Shown here: positions 1 through 9,457 of the stretch, piece after piece
How the letters are laid out: each line of letters starts with the position of its first letter
How positions within the stretch are numbered: position 1 is the first letter of the stretch
From: Sandaracinaceae bacterium
Lineage (GTDB): Bacteria; Myxococcota_A; Polyangia; Polyangiales; Sandaracinaceae
Direction: 5' to 3'
Length of the DNA: 64,000 nucleotides
Assembly: GCA_040218145.1 (NCBI GenBank)
Contig: JAVJQK010000011.1
Coordinates: 1-64,000, forward strand
Position numbers and translations under genes: made by a program
The notes under the pieces: generated by a model
The model's database searches: none
The model's input: the letters and a program-made list of their open reading frames with translations, nothing else
Told to the model about the DNA's origin: nothing

Positions 1-2660
1 ACTACGAGGGCACCGTCTCGAGGACCCGCACCGACAGCGCCAACCCGCTCTTCGTCTCCGCCGGCGACCTGCGCCTCACCTCCAACTCGCCGAGCCGCTT
101 CGGCGCGGGCGACGGCAGCGATCAGGGCGCCCTCCCCTACGGCTCCGACGCGACCCCGGGCCTCCACGGCACGCTCTGGACCGACACCACGGTCCCCGCC
201 GGGAGCACCACCGTGGCCGGCGACCTGACCATCGCGCCCGGCGTGACGCTGACGCTCCGCGCGGGGGCGACCCTCGTGTTCCAGGCGAGCGATCTCATGC
301 AGGCGTACGAGAACACCTCGCGCGCGGAGCTGCGGGTGCTCGGCCGGCTGGTGACGGAGGGCACCTCGAGCCAGCCGGTGCGCTTCAACTCGGCCACGAG
401 CGGGATCGGCTCCTGGTACGGCGTGGACTTCTTGCCGGGCGCGACCGGCAGCGTCATCCGCGGGCTGATCGTCCAGCACGCGACCTACGGGCTCCGGCTC
501 CAGTCGTCGCCCGGGACCTTCGACCGGCTGACCCTCACCCGGAACACCCACGGCGTCTACGCGACCAGCGGGGGGAGCGCGACGATCGCGAACGCGCTCC
601 TCGTCGACAACTCTCCGTACGGCGCATATACGACGGGATCCGGGAGCATCTCCCTGGCCCACGCGACCGTCTACGGGAACATCGACGGGATCTATCTCAG
701 CGGCGGCACCGTCGACGTGGTGAACAGCATCATCACCGGCAACTCCGACGACGGCATGGACCAGAACTCGGGGAGCGCCACCATCCGCTACAGCAACGTC
801 TGGGGCAACGGAGGCGTCGACTTCGAGGGCACCGTCAGCCGCGGCGCGGGCATGCTCTCCACCAACCCCTTCTACGCGGGCGCGCCGAGCGACCTGCGGC
901 TGACGTCGACGAGCGCGTGCATCGACAGCGGGACGGCCACCGGCGCGTCGATGACCGACCGCGACGGCGCGAGCCGGCCCATCGATGGCGACGGGATCGG
1001 CGGCGCGGGCTACGACATGGGCGCCTACGAGTACGCGTCGATGACGGTCTGCGGCGACGGCGTCATCGGCGCGGGCGAGACCTGCGACGACGGCGCCATG
1101 AACGGGGGCTACGGCTTCTGCAATGGCACCTGCACCGGCCTCGGGCCGCGCTGCGGCGACGGGATGACCAACGGCCCGGAGGCCTGCGACGACGGCAACG
1201 GGATCGAGACCGACGCCTGCCTCTCGACCTGCGTGGCCGCGACGTGCGGCGACGGCTTCGTGCGCGCCGGCGTGGAGACCTGTGACGACGGCAACACCGA
1301 CGACACCGACGCCTGCGTGATGTGCATGCCCGCCACCTGCGGCGACGGGTTCGTGCGCGCCGGCGTCGAGGCGTGCGACGACGGCAACGCCGTCAACACC
1401 GACGCCTGCGTGATGTGCAGCGCCGCCACCTGCGGCGACGGCTTCGTGCAGACGGGGGTCGAGCAGTGCGACGACGCCAACGCGTCCAACACGGACGCCT
1501 GCACGAACATGTGCATGACCGCGCGCTGCGGAGACGGCTACGTCGGGCCCGGCGAGAGCTGCGACGACGGGAACACCGTCAACGACGACGCCTGCTCGAA
1601 CACCTGCCGCCCGGCGAGCTGCGGGGACGGGATCGTGCAGATGGGCGAGGAGTGCGACGACGGCAACAGCGTCAACGACGACGCCTGCACCAACGCGTGC
1701 CGCGCGCCCATCTGCGGCGACGGCGTCGTGCAGAGCGGCGAGGAGTGCGACGACGGCAACCGGGTCGACGACGACACCTGCACCAACGCCTGCACCCGCG
1801 CGCGCTGCGGCGACGGAGTCCTGCAGAGCGGCGAGGAGTGCGACGACGGCAACACCGACCCGTCCGACGCGTGCACCACGGCGTGCCGCGCCGCCGTCTG
1901 CGGCGACGGCTTCCTCCAGGTGGGCGTCGAGGCGTGCGACGACGGCAACGGCTTCAACGACGACGGCTGCGTGGAGGGCTGCGTCGAGGCGCGCTGCGGC
2001 GACGGCTACCTGCGCGACGGCGTCGAGGCCTGCGACGACGGCAACGACGTCGACGGCGACGGCTGCTCGGCCATCTGCGCCCTCGCGACCTGCGGCGACG
2101 GCGCGGTGCAGACGGGTGAGGAGTGCGACGACGGCAACGCGAGCAACATCGACGGCTGCCTGAACACGTGCCTCAACGCGCGCTGCGGAGACGGCTTCAT
2201 CCGGGCCGGCGCCGAGGCCTGCGACGACGGCAACGACCTCGACAACGACGCCTGCCTCTCGACATGCCGCAACGCGAGCTGCGGAGACGGCTTCGTGTGG
2301 GCCGGCATGGAGAGCTGCGACGACGGGAACGGCGCCCAGACCGACGCGTGCCTCGCGAGCTGCGAGGAGGCCTCTTGCGGAGACGGCTTCGTGCAGGACG
2401 GCGTCGAGGGCTGCGACGACGGGAACGAGGCGAGCGGCGACGGCTGCAGCGCCGCGTGCACCGAAGAGAGCGTCGGACCGGGTCCCGACGGTGGCGTGAT
2501 CGGCGCCGATGGCGGCGTGACGCCGGGCGTGGACGGAGGCACCGCGCCTCCGGCCGACGGCGGGTGCGGCTGCCGCGTCGGGGGCACGCGCTCGAGCGGG
2601 CTGGGCGCCCTGGCGCTGCTCGCGCTCGGGCTGCTCTGGCGGCGTCGGCGGCGCGGCTGA
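1..2660 (+). CDS. DUF4215 repeat surface protein with beta-helix and MYXO-CTERM-like tail (5' partial)
   Basis: The frame is open from base 3 of the window, so the true start lies upstream. The first ~330 visible residues look like a right-handed parallel beta-helix: short strand repeats rich in G, N, S and T, with a duplicated 'EGTVSR...NPxF...DLRLTS' segment. About fifteen Cys-rich DUF4215 units follow, each near 31 residues, with CGDG at the front and CDDGN in the middle. A Gly/Asp linker then leads to GGCGCR, a hydrophobic stretch and a terminal RRRRRG cluster. That layout matches the MYXO-CTERM sorting signal, so the protein is probably exported and processed at the cell surface. Adhesion or matrix function is inferred from architecture only. 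Confidence 0.9.
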   Translation, partial: YEGTVSRTRTDSANPLFVSAGDLRLTSNSPSRFGAGDGSDQGALPYGSDATPGLHGTLWTDTTVPAGSTTVAGDLTIAPGVTLTLRAGATLVFQASDLMQAYENTSRAELRVLGRLVTEGTSSQPVRFNSATSGIGSWYGVDFLPGATGSVIRGLIVQHATYGLRLQSSPGTFDRLTLTRNTHGVYATSGGSATIANALLVDNSPYGAYTTGSGSISLAHATVYGNIDGIYLSGGTVDVVNSIITGNSDDGMDQNSGSATIRYSNVWGNGGVDFEGTVSRGAGMLSTNPFYAGAPSDLRLTSTSACIDSGTATGASMTDRDGASRPIDGDGIGGAGYDMGAYEYASMTVCGDGVIGAGETCDDGAMNGGYGFCNGTCTGLGPRCGDGMTNGPEACDDGNGIETDACLSTCVAATCGDGFVRAGVETCDDGNTDDTDACVMCMPATCGDGFVRAGVEACDDGNAVNTDACVMCSAATCGDGFVQTGVEQCDDANASNTDACTNMCMTARCGDGYVGPGESCDDGNTVNDDACSNTCRPASCGDGIVQMGEECDDGNSVNDDACTNACRAPICGDGVVQSGEECDDGNRVDDDTCTNACTRARCGDGVLQSGEECDDGNTDPSDACTTACRAAVCGDGFLQVGVEACDDGNGFNDDGCVEGCVEARCGDGYLRDGVEACDDGNDVDGDGCSAICALATCGDGAVQTGEECDDGNASNIDGCLNTCLNARCGDGFIRAGAEACDDGNDLDNDACLSTCRNASCGDGFVWAGMESCDDGNGAQTDACLASCEEASCGDGFVQDGVEGCDDGNEASGDGCSAACTEESVGPGPDGGVIGADGGVTPGVDGGTAPPADGGCGCRVGGTRSSGLGALALLALGLLWRRRRRG
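1051..2460 (+). repeat. Tandem DUF4215 coding repeats (~15 units of ~93 bp)
   Basis: Fifteen consecutive coding units share TGCGGCGACGG (CGDG) and TGCGACGACGGCAAC (CDDGN) segments. The first unit is divergent and longer. Near-identical neighbours, for example the units near 1245 and 1338, point to expansion by recombination within the gene. Confidence 0.9.
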
Positions 2661-2662
2661 CG

Positions 2663-2668
2663 TATCCT
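2663..2668 (+). promoter_or_regulatory. Putative -10 (TATCCT) upstream of the MoxR operon
   Basis: TATCCT ends 6 nt before GTG 2675, the spacing seen at other putative leaderless starts in this window. No convincing -35 is visible. Confidence 0.4.
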
Positions 2669-2674
2669 CCGTCC

Positions 2675-2710
2675 GTGCGGATCTCCACCGAACGGCGCGC
2701 GCTTCGATGA
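2675..2710 (+). CDS. Putative 11-residue leader peptide before the MoxR gene
   Basis: A GTG six bases after a TATCCT hexamer opens an 11-codon frame (VRISTERRALR). Its stop overlaps the MoxR start as ATGA (2707-2710). The frame differs from MoxR by two bases, so it is not an N-terminal extension. It could be a leaderless coupling peptide that delivers ribosomes to the MoxR start, which has no Shine-Dalgarno of its own. It is Arg-rich (4 of 11) and shows no attenuator hairpin. Its existence is inferred from spacing only. Confidence 0.3.
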   Translation: MRISTERRALR

Positions 2711-3813
2711 CCGAGGCGCGCGCGCTCCAGCGGCCGCCGGCCGAGGTGCGCTTCCGGGACGAGCTCGCGCAGCTCGCCCAGGAAGACGCCGGCCAGCCCC
2801 GCCCGCCGGGCTGGAAGCTCTCGATGCCGACGGTGCGGCGCTTCGTCCTCGGGGACCCGGCGAGCGGCATCCAGAGCAAGATCGTCGGCCCGCCGAGCGC
2901 CATCGACCGCGCGATGGTCAGCCTCGCGACCCAGCGCGGGCTGATGCTCGTGGGCGCGCCCGGCACCGCGAAGTCGCTCCTCGCGGAGCTGCTCGCGGCG
3001 GCGATCAGCGGCCGCTCCACGCTCACCATCCAGGGCGGGGCCGCGACCACCGAGGACCAGATCACCTACGGGTGGAACTACGCGCTCCTCGTCGCCGAGG
3101 GTCCGAGCGAGCGGAGCCTGGTGCCGGCCCCGGTGCTGACCGGCATGCGAGAGGGTCTGATCGTGCGCTTCGAGGAGATCACGCGCTGCCCTCTCGAGGT
3201 GCAGGACGCGCTGCTCTCGGTGCTCTCCGAGCGCGCGCTCACGGTGCCGGAGCTGGGCGAGGCGCACACCGTCTACGCCCGCGAGGGCTTCAACCTCATC
3301 GCGACCGCGAACACGCGCGACCGCGGCGTGAACGAGACGAGCGACGCGCTGCGGCGCCGCTTCAACTTCGAGACGATGTTCCCGATCGCCGACTTCCGCG
3401 CGGAGCTCGCCCTGGTGGAGCGAGAGTCCAGCGAGCTGCTGGCCCGGAGCGGGGTGCCGGAGGCGCTCCCCGAGGACGCGCTCGCGGTGATCGTGGAGAC
3501 CTTCCGCGCGCTGCGCGAGGAGACGGCCGAATCGGCGTGGGGGGAGGCGCCGAACGCCGCGGCCATGAGCACGGCCGAGTGCGTCTCGGTCGCGCACGCC
3601 GTCGGGGTCCGCGCGCGCTTCGCGCGGGGTGGCCAGGCGGGCCCGAAGGAGCTGATGAGCGACTTCGTCGAGCACCTCGCGGGCGCCGCGGCGCAGGACG
3701 ATCCCGAGGCGCTTCGCCGGCTTCGTCGCCACCTCGAGCAGCGCACCAAGCGACGCGAGGGCGCGTGGTGGGAGGCGCTCCACGCCGCGAAACATCGTCT
3801 GCCCGAGCCTTGA
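2707..3813 (+). CDS. MoxR-family AAA+ ATPase
   Basis: A 368-residue ATPase of the MoxR/RavA type. Walker A is GAPGTAKS at residues 83-90. The Walker B region reads IVRFEEI near residue 155, with Glu where most MoxR proteins have Asp. It is followed by sensor-type 'TANTRDRG' and the arginine-rich 'SDALRRRF' segment. MoxR proteins typically work as chaperone-like remodelers with a VWA-domain partner. A VWA domain is encoded two genes downstream in the DUF5682 fusion, so the two probably act together, but the client is unknown. The start ATG overlaps the stop of a short upstream frame (ATGA). Confidence 0.88.
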   Translation: MTEARALQRPPAEVRFRDELAQLAQEDAGQPRPPGWKLSMPTVRRFVLGDPASGIQSKIVGPPSAIDRAMVSLATQRGLMLVGAPGTAKSLLAELLAAAISGRSTLTIQGGAATTEDQITYGWNYALLVAEGPSERSLVPAPVLTGMREGLIVRFEEITRCPLEVQDALLSVLSERALTVPELGEAHTVYAREGFNLIATANTRDRGVNETSDALRRRFNFETMFPIADFRAELALVERESSELLARSGVPEALPEDALAVIVETFRALREETAESAWGEAPNAAAMSTAECVSVAHAVGVRARFARGGQAGPKELMSDFVEHLAGAAAQDDPEALRRLRRHLEQRTKRREGAWWEALHAAKHRLPEP

Positions 3814-3817
3814 TGGG

Positions 3818-3823
3818 TAAGAT
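3818..3823 (+). promoter_or_regulatory. Putative -10 (TAAGAT) for the Cys-rich lipoprotein gene
   Basis: TAAGAT ends 6 nt before ATG 3830 and no Shine-Dalgarno lies between them. This suggests a leaderless transcript starting just after the MoxR stop. Confidence 0.4.
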
Positions 3824-3829
3824 GGCCGG

Positions 3830-5077
3830 ATGCGCAGTCTTCGCTTTCTCTTCTCGGCGCTCCTCGCCGCGCTCTGGCTCGGCGCCCTCCCCGCCTGCAA
3901 CCCGGGCATGACCGCCCCGCCGGGCGACGCCGGCGCCCCGTCCTGCACCGGGTGCGTCGACACGGAGTCGGGCGGCTGCGTCCGCGGCACGGTCGACGAT
4001 CGGTGCGGCACGGGCGGCGAGGCGTGCGTGGCCTGCGGCGATGGAGAGGAGTGCGTCGACAACGCGTGCGCGCCGCGCGGCGGCTGCAACGCGGCCACCT
4101 GCCCGGGCTGCTGTCGGGGCGACGTGTGCGTGGCCATCGAGCGGGACGACGCGTGCGGCAGCGGCGGCGCGGAGTGCGCGGCGTGTGCGCGTGAGGAGAC
4201 CTGCGTGGACGGCGCCTGCGTGGCCGCGACGGGCTGCGGGCCGGGCAGCTGCGCGGGCTGCTGCAGCGCGGGAGACACCTGCGAAGACGGATCTCAGGTC
4301 ACCGCGTGCGGCCGGACGGGCGGGCTCTGTGAGGCGTGCGCCGACGGCTGGAGCTGCGTCGACGGGACCTGCACGCCGCCCTGCGAGGAGTGGTGCGGCG
4401 GCTGCTGCGACGCGGACGGGGTCTGCCAGGGCGGCGAGGGCGACGCCGCGTGCGGAGACTCGGGCGCTGCGTGCGCGGACTGCGGAGCGGGCGGCGAGTG
4501 CCGGGAGGGCGCGTGCGTCGACCTGAGCTGCTCGGAGACCTGCGGCGGCTGCTGCGAGGGCGACGCCTGCCTCGCGGGCGATCTCGGCGGCGCGTGCGGG
4601 AGCGCGGGCAACGCCTGCGTCGACTGCGGCCCCGCGTTCACGTGCGCGTCGGGGGGCTGCGTGGTCGACCCGCTCTCGCGCTGGGACCTGCGCGCCGTGC
4701 GCGCGTCCTTCTCGCCGATCAATCCCAGCGGCGCGACCTGGGACACGGGCAGCGGCCCGGACGCCTACTTGACGGCGGAGGTGATGTCCGGGGGAGGCAC
4801 CGCGACCGGCCAGACCACGCGCGACGACGACACGACCTCGCCCTTCTGGTTCGAGGTGGTGCTCACGGACGTGCGCGCGAGCGATCTGAAGACCGGGGTG
4901 ACCATGCGCATCCGCGACTTCGACTCGTTCAGCCGGGACGACGACATCGGCTACTGCTTCTGGCGACCGAGCGACGGCGCCTTCTCCCGCGGCCGCGTCA
5001 CCCTCCGCTGTCCCGCCCGCAGCGCCGACCCCGAGACCATCGAGGTGGAGCTGGTGGTGTACCTGGAGCGCCACTGA
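3830..5077 (+). CDS. Cys-rich lipoprotein with repeated CxxC modules
   Basis: A 415-residue lipoprotein. The N-terminus has a basic/hydrophobic signal ending in LPAC (lipobox, Cys near residue 24). Residues ~35-280 hold about six Cys-rich modules built on motifs such as CxGCC, CGxxGxxCxxC and CVDGxC, similar in style to other myxobacterial Cys-rich surface lipoproteins. The last ~130 residues lack these modules and look like a beta-sandwich (possibly C2-like) with 'DTGSGPDAYLTAEV' and 'RIRDFD'. Function is unknown. It lies between MoxR and the DUF5682-VWA gene, but its own putative -10 at 3818 leaves open whether it belongs to that system. Confidence 0.8.
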   Translation: MRSLRFLFSALLAALWLGALPACNPGMTAPPGDAGAPSCTGCVDTESGGCVRGTVDDRCGTGGEACVACGDGEECVDNACAPRGGCNAATCPGCCRGDVCVAIERDDACGSGGAECAACAREETCVDGACVAATGCGPGSCAGCCSAGDTCEDGSQVTACGRTGGLCEACADGWSCVDGTCTPPCEEWCGGCCDADGVCQGGEGDAACGDSGAACADCGAGGECREGACVDLSCSETCGGCCEGDACLAGDLGGACGSAGNACVDCGPAFTCASGGCVVDPLSRWDLRAVRASFSPINPSGATWDTGSGPDAYLTAEVMSGGGTATGQTTRDDDTTSPFWFEVVLTDVRASDLKTGVTMRIRDFDSFSRDDDIGYCFWRPSDGAFSRGRVTLRCPARSADPETIEVELVVYLERH

Positions 5078-5080
5078 CGG

Positions 5081-8000
5081 GTGCCCGCGCCGCGCGTCAT
5101 CGGGGTCCGTCACCACAGCCCTGCGTGCGCGCGGCTCGTCGAGGCGGAGATCGCGCGGCTCCGGCCCAGGGCGGTGCTGATCGAGGCGCCGGCCGATCTC
5201 GACGTCGAGGCGCTCGCGCTTCCGCACACGCCGCCCATCGCCGCGCTCAGCTGGTTCGAGGGCGAGGACCACTCGACCGGGAGCTGGGCGATCACGAGCT
5301 GGGCGCCGTTCTGCGCGCACTCCCCCGAGCTCGTCGCGCTGCGGGCGGGGCGAGCCGTGGACGCAGAGGTGCGCTTCATCGATCTCCCGGTCTGGGCGCA
5401 GCCATGGCGCGTCCGCACGCCGCGCCTCCCGAGCGCCTACGAGCGCGCGCTCCTCGCGCGGACCGGGATGGACGATCGCGACGCGCTCTGGGATCACCTC
5501 TTCGAGGCAGAGGACGATCTCTCCTCACTCGCGACGCGGCTCGAGGCGCATTGGCGGGCGCTCCGCGCAGACGCCCCGCCCGACGCGAGGGAGCGCTTCA
5601 TGGCCGCGCACGTGGCCCACGCGGTGAGCGCCGCAGGGTCCCCGGAGCGCGTGCTCGTGGTCTGCGGCGGCATGCACGCGCCGTTTCTGGCCACGGGCTG
5701 GAGAGGCGCCGACGGCGCGCGCCCCGCCCTCCCCGACGACGGCGGCGCGCGGCGGGGCACCGAGCTGGTCTCCTGGAGCGACGCGCGGCTCGACGGATAC
5801 GAGGCGGGGCTCCCCGCGCCCGCCTGGTACCGGGCCGTCTGGGAGCGCGGCCCGGAGGGGGCGAGCGCGCAGCTCCTGGAGGCGGCCGCGCGGCGCGTGC
5901 GGAGCCGGCGCGCGCTCGGCGCCGCCGACGTGGCCGCGGCGCGGGCGATGATGCTCGGGCTGGCGCGCCTGCGGGGCCACGCCGCGCCGACGCGCTCGGA
6001 CTTCCTGGAGGCGCTGATCGCGACGTGGGTGAAGGCGCCCCTCGATCATCCGCTCGGGCGCGGATCGGTGGAGCGCGCGGACGACGTGATCCTCGCCGAG
6101 ATCCACGCCGCGCTGCGGGGCGACCGGGAGGGCGCGCTCGCGCCGGGGCTCGGGCCGCCGAGCCTGCTGCGGGAGGCGCGAGAGGCGGCGCGCGCCGGCG
6201 ACCCCGAGGGGCTGCGCTGCTTGCACGTGTTGCGCACGCCGGGGATTCACCGCGAGGACGGCGCGTTCGTCGTGCGCTGGGGACCGGAGTCCGAAGCCCA
6301 CGTCGTCCGCGAGGCGGTCCGCGGCGCCACCCTGTCGCGCGCCGCCGCGAGCCGGGCGCGCGAAGCGTTGCGGGACCGTGAGCCGGGCGCGCTGGCGGCG
6401 GCGCTCTCGCTCGGCCCCCTCGACGCGGAGGGCCGGGACGCGGCGCGGCGCGCGATCGAGGACGCGACGTCGCTCGATGACGTGGGCGACGATCTCCGCG
6501 TGCTCATCGGAGCCGGCGCCGAGCCGGAGCTCCTCCGGGCCGCGACGCGCCACGCCGCGTGGCTGATCGAGGGCCGAAGCGGGCCGCGCTCGGAGATCGG
6601 CCCCCGCACCCTCGACGCCGTGGTCGCGCTGCGCGACGCGCTGCGGGCGCAGCCGGAGCCGGACGTCGACGAGACGCTGCGTCGCGTCGCGCGGGATGGG
6701 CGCGCCCCCTGGCTCCTGCGTGGCGCGTGCCTCGGGATCCTCGAGGGGCAGCCGGAAGAGCTCGACGCGCTTCCCCCCGAGGGCGTGGGGCTCGTGCTCG
6801 CGGGGCTGCTGTCGGTGCGCCCCGAGGTGAGCGTGGACGCGCTGCTCGACGCGCTCGACCCGTTCGTGGTCGACGCTCCGGAGGACGCGCTGCTCGAGGC
6901 CCTGCCCGGGCTGCGCCTGGCCTTCTCCCGCCACCCGCGGCCTCGGCGCGCGGCCCTCGCCGAGCGCGTCGGGGCGCGTCACGCGACGCGCGCGCTCGAC
7001 CCCGCCGCGGGCCGCGCGCTGGAGGTCGCGGTCGACGCGGAGATGGCCCGCTGGGGGCTCGCACCCGCTCCGAGGCAGGGCGACGCGGCGCCGAGCCTCC
7101 CAGCGTCCGGCGGCGCGACAGCCGGCGACGCGGCATCCGGCGTGGTCGAGGCGAAGGCGGCGCCGCACCGGGACGCGGGCGAAGCCCGGGCGCGCTGGCG
7201 ACTCGCGCTCGGAGACGCGGCGCACGACGCGCTGGGCGACCCCGGGCGCTGGCGTCGTCACGACGAAGCGCTCGCCTTCCTCTACGACCGCACGGACGCC
7301 AAGCGAGGCGGCGTCCGCGTCTCCACCGCCCGATGGCTGGAGGATCTGCGCGCGCTCTTCGAGGCGCGCGTCGCGGCGGATGTCGAGCGCGACGCCATTC
7401 GCCGCTTCGGGCTGGACGAGGTGCTGGCCGCGCCGGAGCTCCTCGCGCGCGCTGCGCCGGACCCCGCGCTGCTCGACGCCGTTCTGCGGCGCGGGCCCCG
7501 GATGGACGAGGCGGCCCGCGAGGTGGCGCTCGCCTTCGTGCGACGCACCGCGGCCGCGCTGCGCGCCGCCCTCGCGCCCGCGATCGAGGCGCCCTTCATG
7601 GGCGCGTCGGGCGCGCGCGCACGCGACGGCGCGCGTCATCGCTTCGACCCGGGACGCACGGTGCGACGCAACCTGCGGCACTGGGATCCGGTGCGCGGCA
7701 AGCTCATCGTCGCCCGCCCCGCGTTCACGCGCCGCGCGCGTCGCCCCCGGCCGTGGACGCTGCTGGTCCTCGTCGACCGGAGCGGGAGCATGCGAGACGC
7801 CGCGGCGATGGCCACCGTCACCGCCGCTTGCTTCGCTTCGCTGCCCAGCGTCCGCGCGCACCTGCTCGCCTTCGGCGCCGACGTGGTGGACCTGAGCGAC
7901 CGCGTCGAGGATCCGGGCGCCGCGCTCTTCGACGCCGCGGACCTGCCTCCGTCGCTCTCGGGCGGGACGGACATCGGGCGCGCGCTCGCGCACGCCGCCT

Positions 8001-8263
8001 CGCTCGTGCGCACCCCGCGGCGCACCCTCGTCGTGCTCGTGACCGACTTTCGCGAAGGCGTGAGCCGCCCGCGGGTCGTGCGCCGCGTGGAGGCGCTCGT
8101 CCGCGCGGGCGTGACGGTGCTCGGGCTCGCCGCGCTCGACGCGGACGCGGTGCCCGACTTCGACCGCGCGCTCGCCCAGCGCTGCGCGAGCGCCGGCGCG
8201 CACGTGGGCGCGATGAGCCCCGGCGAGCTGGCGCGCTTCGTCGCCGAGCGGGTGCGCGGGTGA
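5081..8263 (+). CDS. DUF5682-VWA fusion protein
   Basis: A 1060-residue cytoplasmic protein. The N-terminus (VRHHSPACA, RAVLIEAPAD) matches the DUF5682 family, which resembles ChaN/TIKI/EreA-like hydrolase folds. The long middle is alpha-rich and shows no clear domain. The C-terminus is a VWA domain with a complete MIDAS: DRSGS at 899-903, then GGTDIG and TDFREG. In other bacteria DUF5682 and VWA proteins are usually separate products encoded beside a MoxR ATPase; here they are fused, and the MoxR gene is two genes upstream. The GTG start lies 3 nt after the previous stop. The next gene overlaps by 4 nt (GTGA), so those two products are likely made together. Confidence 0.85.
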   Translation: MPAPRVIGVRHHSPACARLVEAEIARLRPRAVLIEAPADLDVEALALPHTPPIAALSWFEGEDHSTGSWAITSWAPFCAHSPELVALRAGRAVDAEVRFIDLPVWAQPWRVRTPRLPSAYERALLARTGMDDRDALWDHLFEAEDDLSSLATRLEAHWRALRADAPPDARERFMAAHVAHAVSAAGSPERVLVVCGGMHAPFLATGWRGADGARPALPDDGGARRGTELVSWSDARLDGYEAGLPAPAWYRAVWERGPEGASAQLLEAAARRVRSRRALGAADVAAARAMMLGLARLRGHAAPTRSDFLEALIATWVKAPLDHPLGRGSVERADDVILAEIHAALRGDREGALAPGLGPPSLLREAREAARAGDPEGLRCLHVLRTPGIHREDGAFVVRWGPESEAHVVREAVRGATLSRAAASRAREALRDREPGALAAALSLGPLDAEGRDAARRAIEDATSLDDVGDDLRVLIGAGAEPELLRAATRHAAWLIEGRSGPRSEIGPRTLDAVVALRDALRAQPEPDVDETLRRVARDGRAPWLLRGACLGILEGQPEELDALPPEGVGLVLAGLLSVRPEVSVDALLDALDPFVVDAPEDALLEALPGLRLAFSRHPRPRRAALAERVGARHATRALDPAAGRALEVAVDAEMARWGLAPAPRQGDAAPSLPASGGATAGDAASGVVEAKAAPHRDAGEARARWRLALGDAAHDALGDPGRWRRHDEALAFLYDRTDAKRGGVRVSTARWLEDLRALFEARVAADVERDAIRRFGLDEVLAAPELLARAAPDPALLDAVLRRGPRMDEAAREVALAFVRRTAAALRAALAPAIEAPFMGASGARARDGARHRFDPGRTVRRNLRHWDPVRGKLIVARPAFTRRARRPRPWTLLVLVDRSGSMRDAAAMATVTAACFASLPSVRAHLLAFGADVVDLSDRVEDPGAALFDAADLPPSLSGGTDIGRALAHAASLVRTPRRTLVVLVTDFREGVSRPRVVRRVEALVRAGVTVLGLAALDADAVPDFDRALAQRCASAGAHVGAMSPGELARFVAERVRG

Positions 8264-9444
8264 GCCTCGAGACGTCACGCGCGCTCGTCGCGCGGCTGCT
8301 CGAGGCGGGCGCAGGCCTCGACCCGGGCGCAGGCCTCGACCCGGGCGCAGTCGCGACCCTGGCTCGAGCGCTCGACGAGGCCGGGATGCCGTGGCCTGCC
8401 GCGGCGTGTCGGCGACTGCACATGGCGCTCGCCGAGAGGGCCGGGGCGGCGCTGGGGGAAGCGCTGACCGAGCTGCACGCCCGGGCCAGCGCCTCGCCGA
8501 GCGTGGACGCGCTCGGTCACGCCGACGTCTCGGCCCCGCTGCCGCCGCAACGCCTCGTGTCGCTGGGCGCGCGAATCGAGAAGGACGGCGCCGCGATGCG
8601 CGCGCGGGTCTTCCTGGCCAGCTCGAGCGAGGTGCTGGTCTTCGAGGAGCGCTGGCCGGCGCGCGATCACGGCCCTCGGGATCCCTCCCAGCATCAGGTC
8701 TGGCGGGGCCTCCCCCTCGGCGCGCTCGCGCGCGGGCAGCTCGTCGCCGAAGGGGCGCGCCGCGAGCCCGGGCGGCGCGTGCGCCTCCTGCGCGCGTCGA
8801 CCAGCGTCACCCCGCAGAGCGGCGCGTGGGACACGCTGCCCGTCTCCACCGCGCGCGTGCGGGACCTCGTGATGCCCACGCCGCGCTGGCTGGGCCACCC
8901 CGCGGGCAGCTTCGCCGCGCTCCCGGTCACGTCGGTGCGGGGGCTCGGCTTCGCGCGCGGCAGCCAGACCTTGCACGCGGAGGTGCTGGACGCGGACGGC
9001 GACGCGCTGGCGATCGCGCTGCCGCACCGCGGGGAGACGCCGGGGGCGGTGGACGTGCTCGCGCGCGCCCTCCGCGAGCGCCCACGCTGGATCGCCGGTC
9101 CGCTGGAGGCGCGCGCCGGCCGCCCGACGCTGATCCCGACCGCGGTCGTGACCGATCGTGTGCACGCCGTCGACCTGGACACGGCGCCGCGCGCGGATCT
9201 GCACGTGGTGCCCCCGGCCGCGCGACCGCTGGTGCCCGCGATCGAGCGCGCCATCGACGCCCTCGACGGGTTGGCCCTCGAAGGATTGGCGCGCGCCGAG
9301 CCTTCTGCCGCGCTCCCGCCGCGGGTGGACGCGCTCGAGGAGGTGGGCCTCTCGCGCTGCGCGGCCGCGCTCGCGCGGGTCTCGGAGCCCGAGACCTGGG
9401 TCACCGCCTCGATGCGCCTGCGGCTCGCGCTGCACCTCGCCTGA
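8260..9444 (+). CDS. Unknown protein coupled to the DUF5682-VWA gene
   Basis: A 394-residue protein whose GTG start overlaps the preceding TGA (GTGA, 8260-8263). The N-terminus contains a duplicated AGLDPG hexapeptide from an 18-bp tandem repeat at 8311-8346. No family was recognised. There are no membrane segments, signal peptide or Cys clusters. Related loci often encode a SWIM zinc-finger or DUF5691 protein at this position, but no CxC...CxH motif is visible here. By position it is the third member of the MoxR-VWA set, perhaps an adaptor or substrate-recognition protein. Confidence 0.75.
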   Translation: MSLETSRALVARLLEAGAGLDPGAGLDPGAVATLARALDEAGMPWPAAACRRLHMALAERAGAALGEALTELHARASASPSVDALGHADVSAPLPPQRLVSLGARIEKDGAAMRARVFLASSSEVLVFEERWPARDHGPRDPSQHQVWRGLPLGALARGQLVAEGARREPGRRVRLLRASTSVTPQSGAWDTLPVSTARVRDLVMPTPRWLGHPAGSFAALPVTSVRGLGFARGSQTLHAEVLDADGDALAIALPHRGETPGAVDVLARALRERPRWIAGPLEARAGRPTLIPTAVVTDRVHAVDLDTAPRADLHVVPPAARPLVPAIERAIDALDGLALEGLARAEPSAALPPRVDALEEVGLSRCAAALARVSEPETWVTASMRLRLALHLA

Positions 9445-9457
9445 GGCGGAGCGGCGC

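Noticed and set aside
2006-2587. Minus-strand Pro/Ser/Gln-rich frame opposite the DUF4215 repeats
   Set aside because: It is the antisense reading of the repeats (repeated PSSQxS); the plus strand has the recognisable family.
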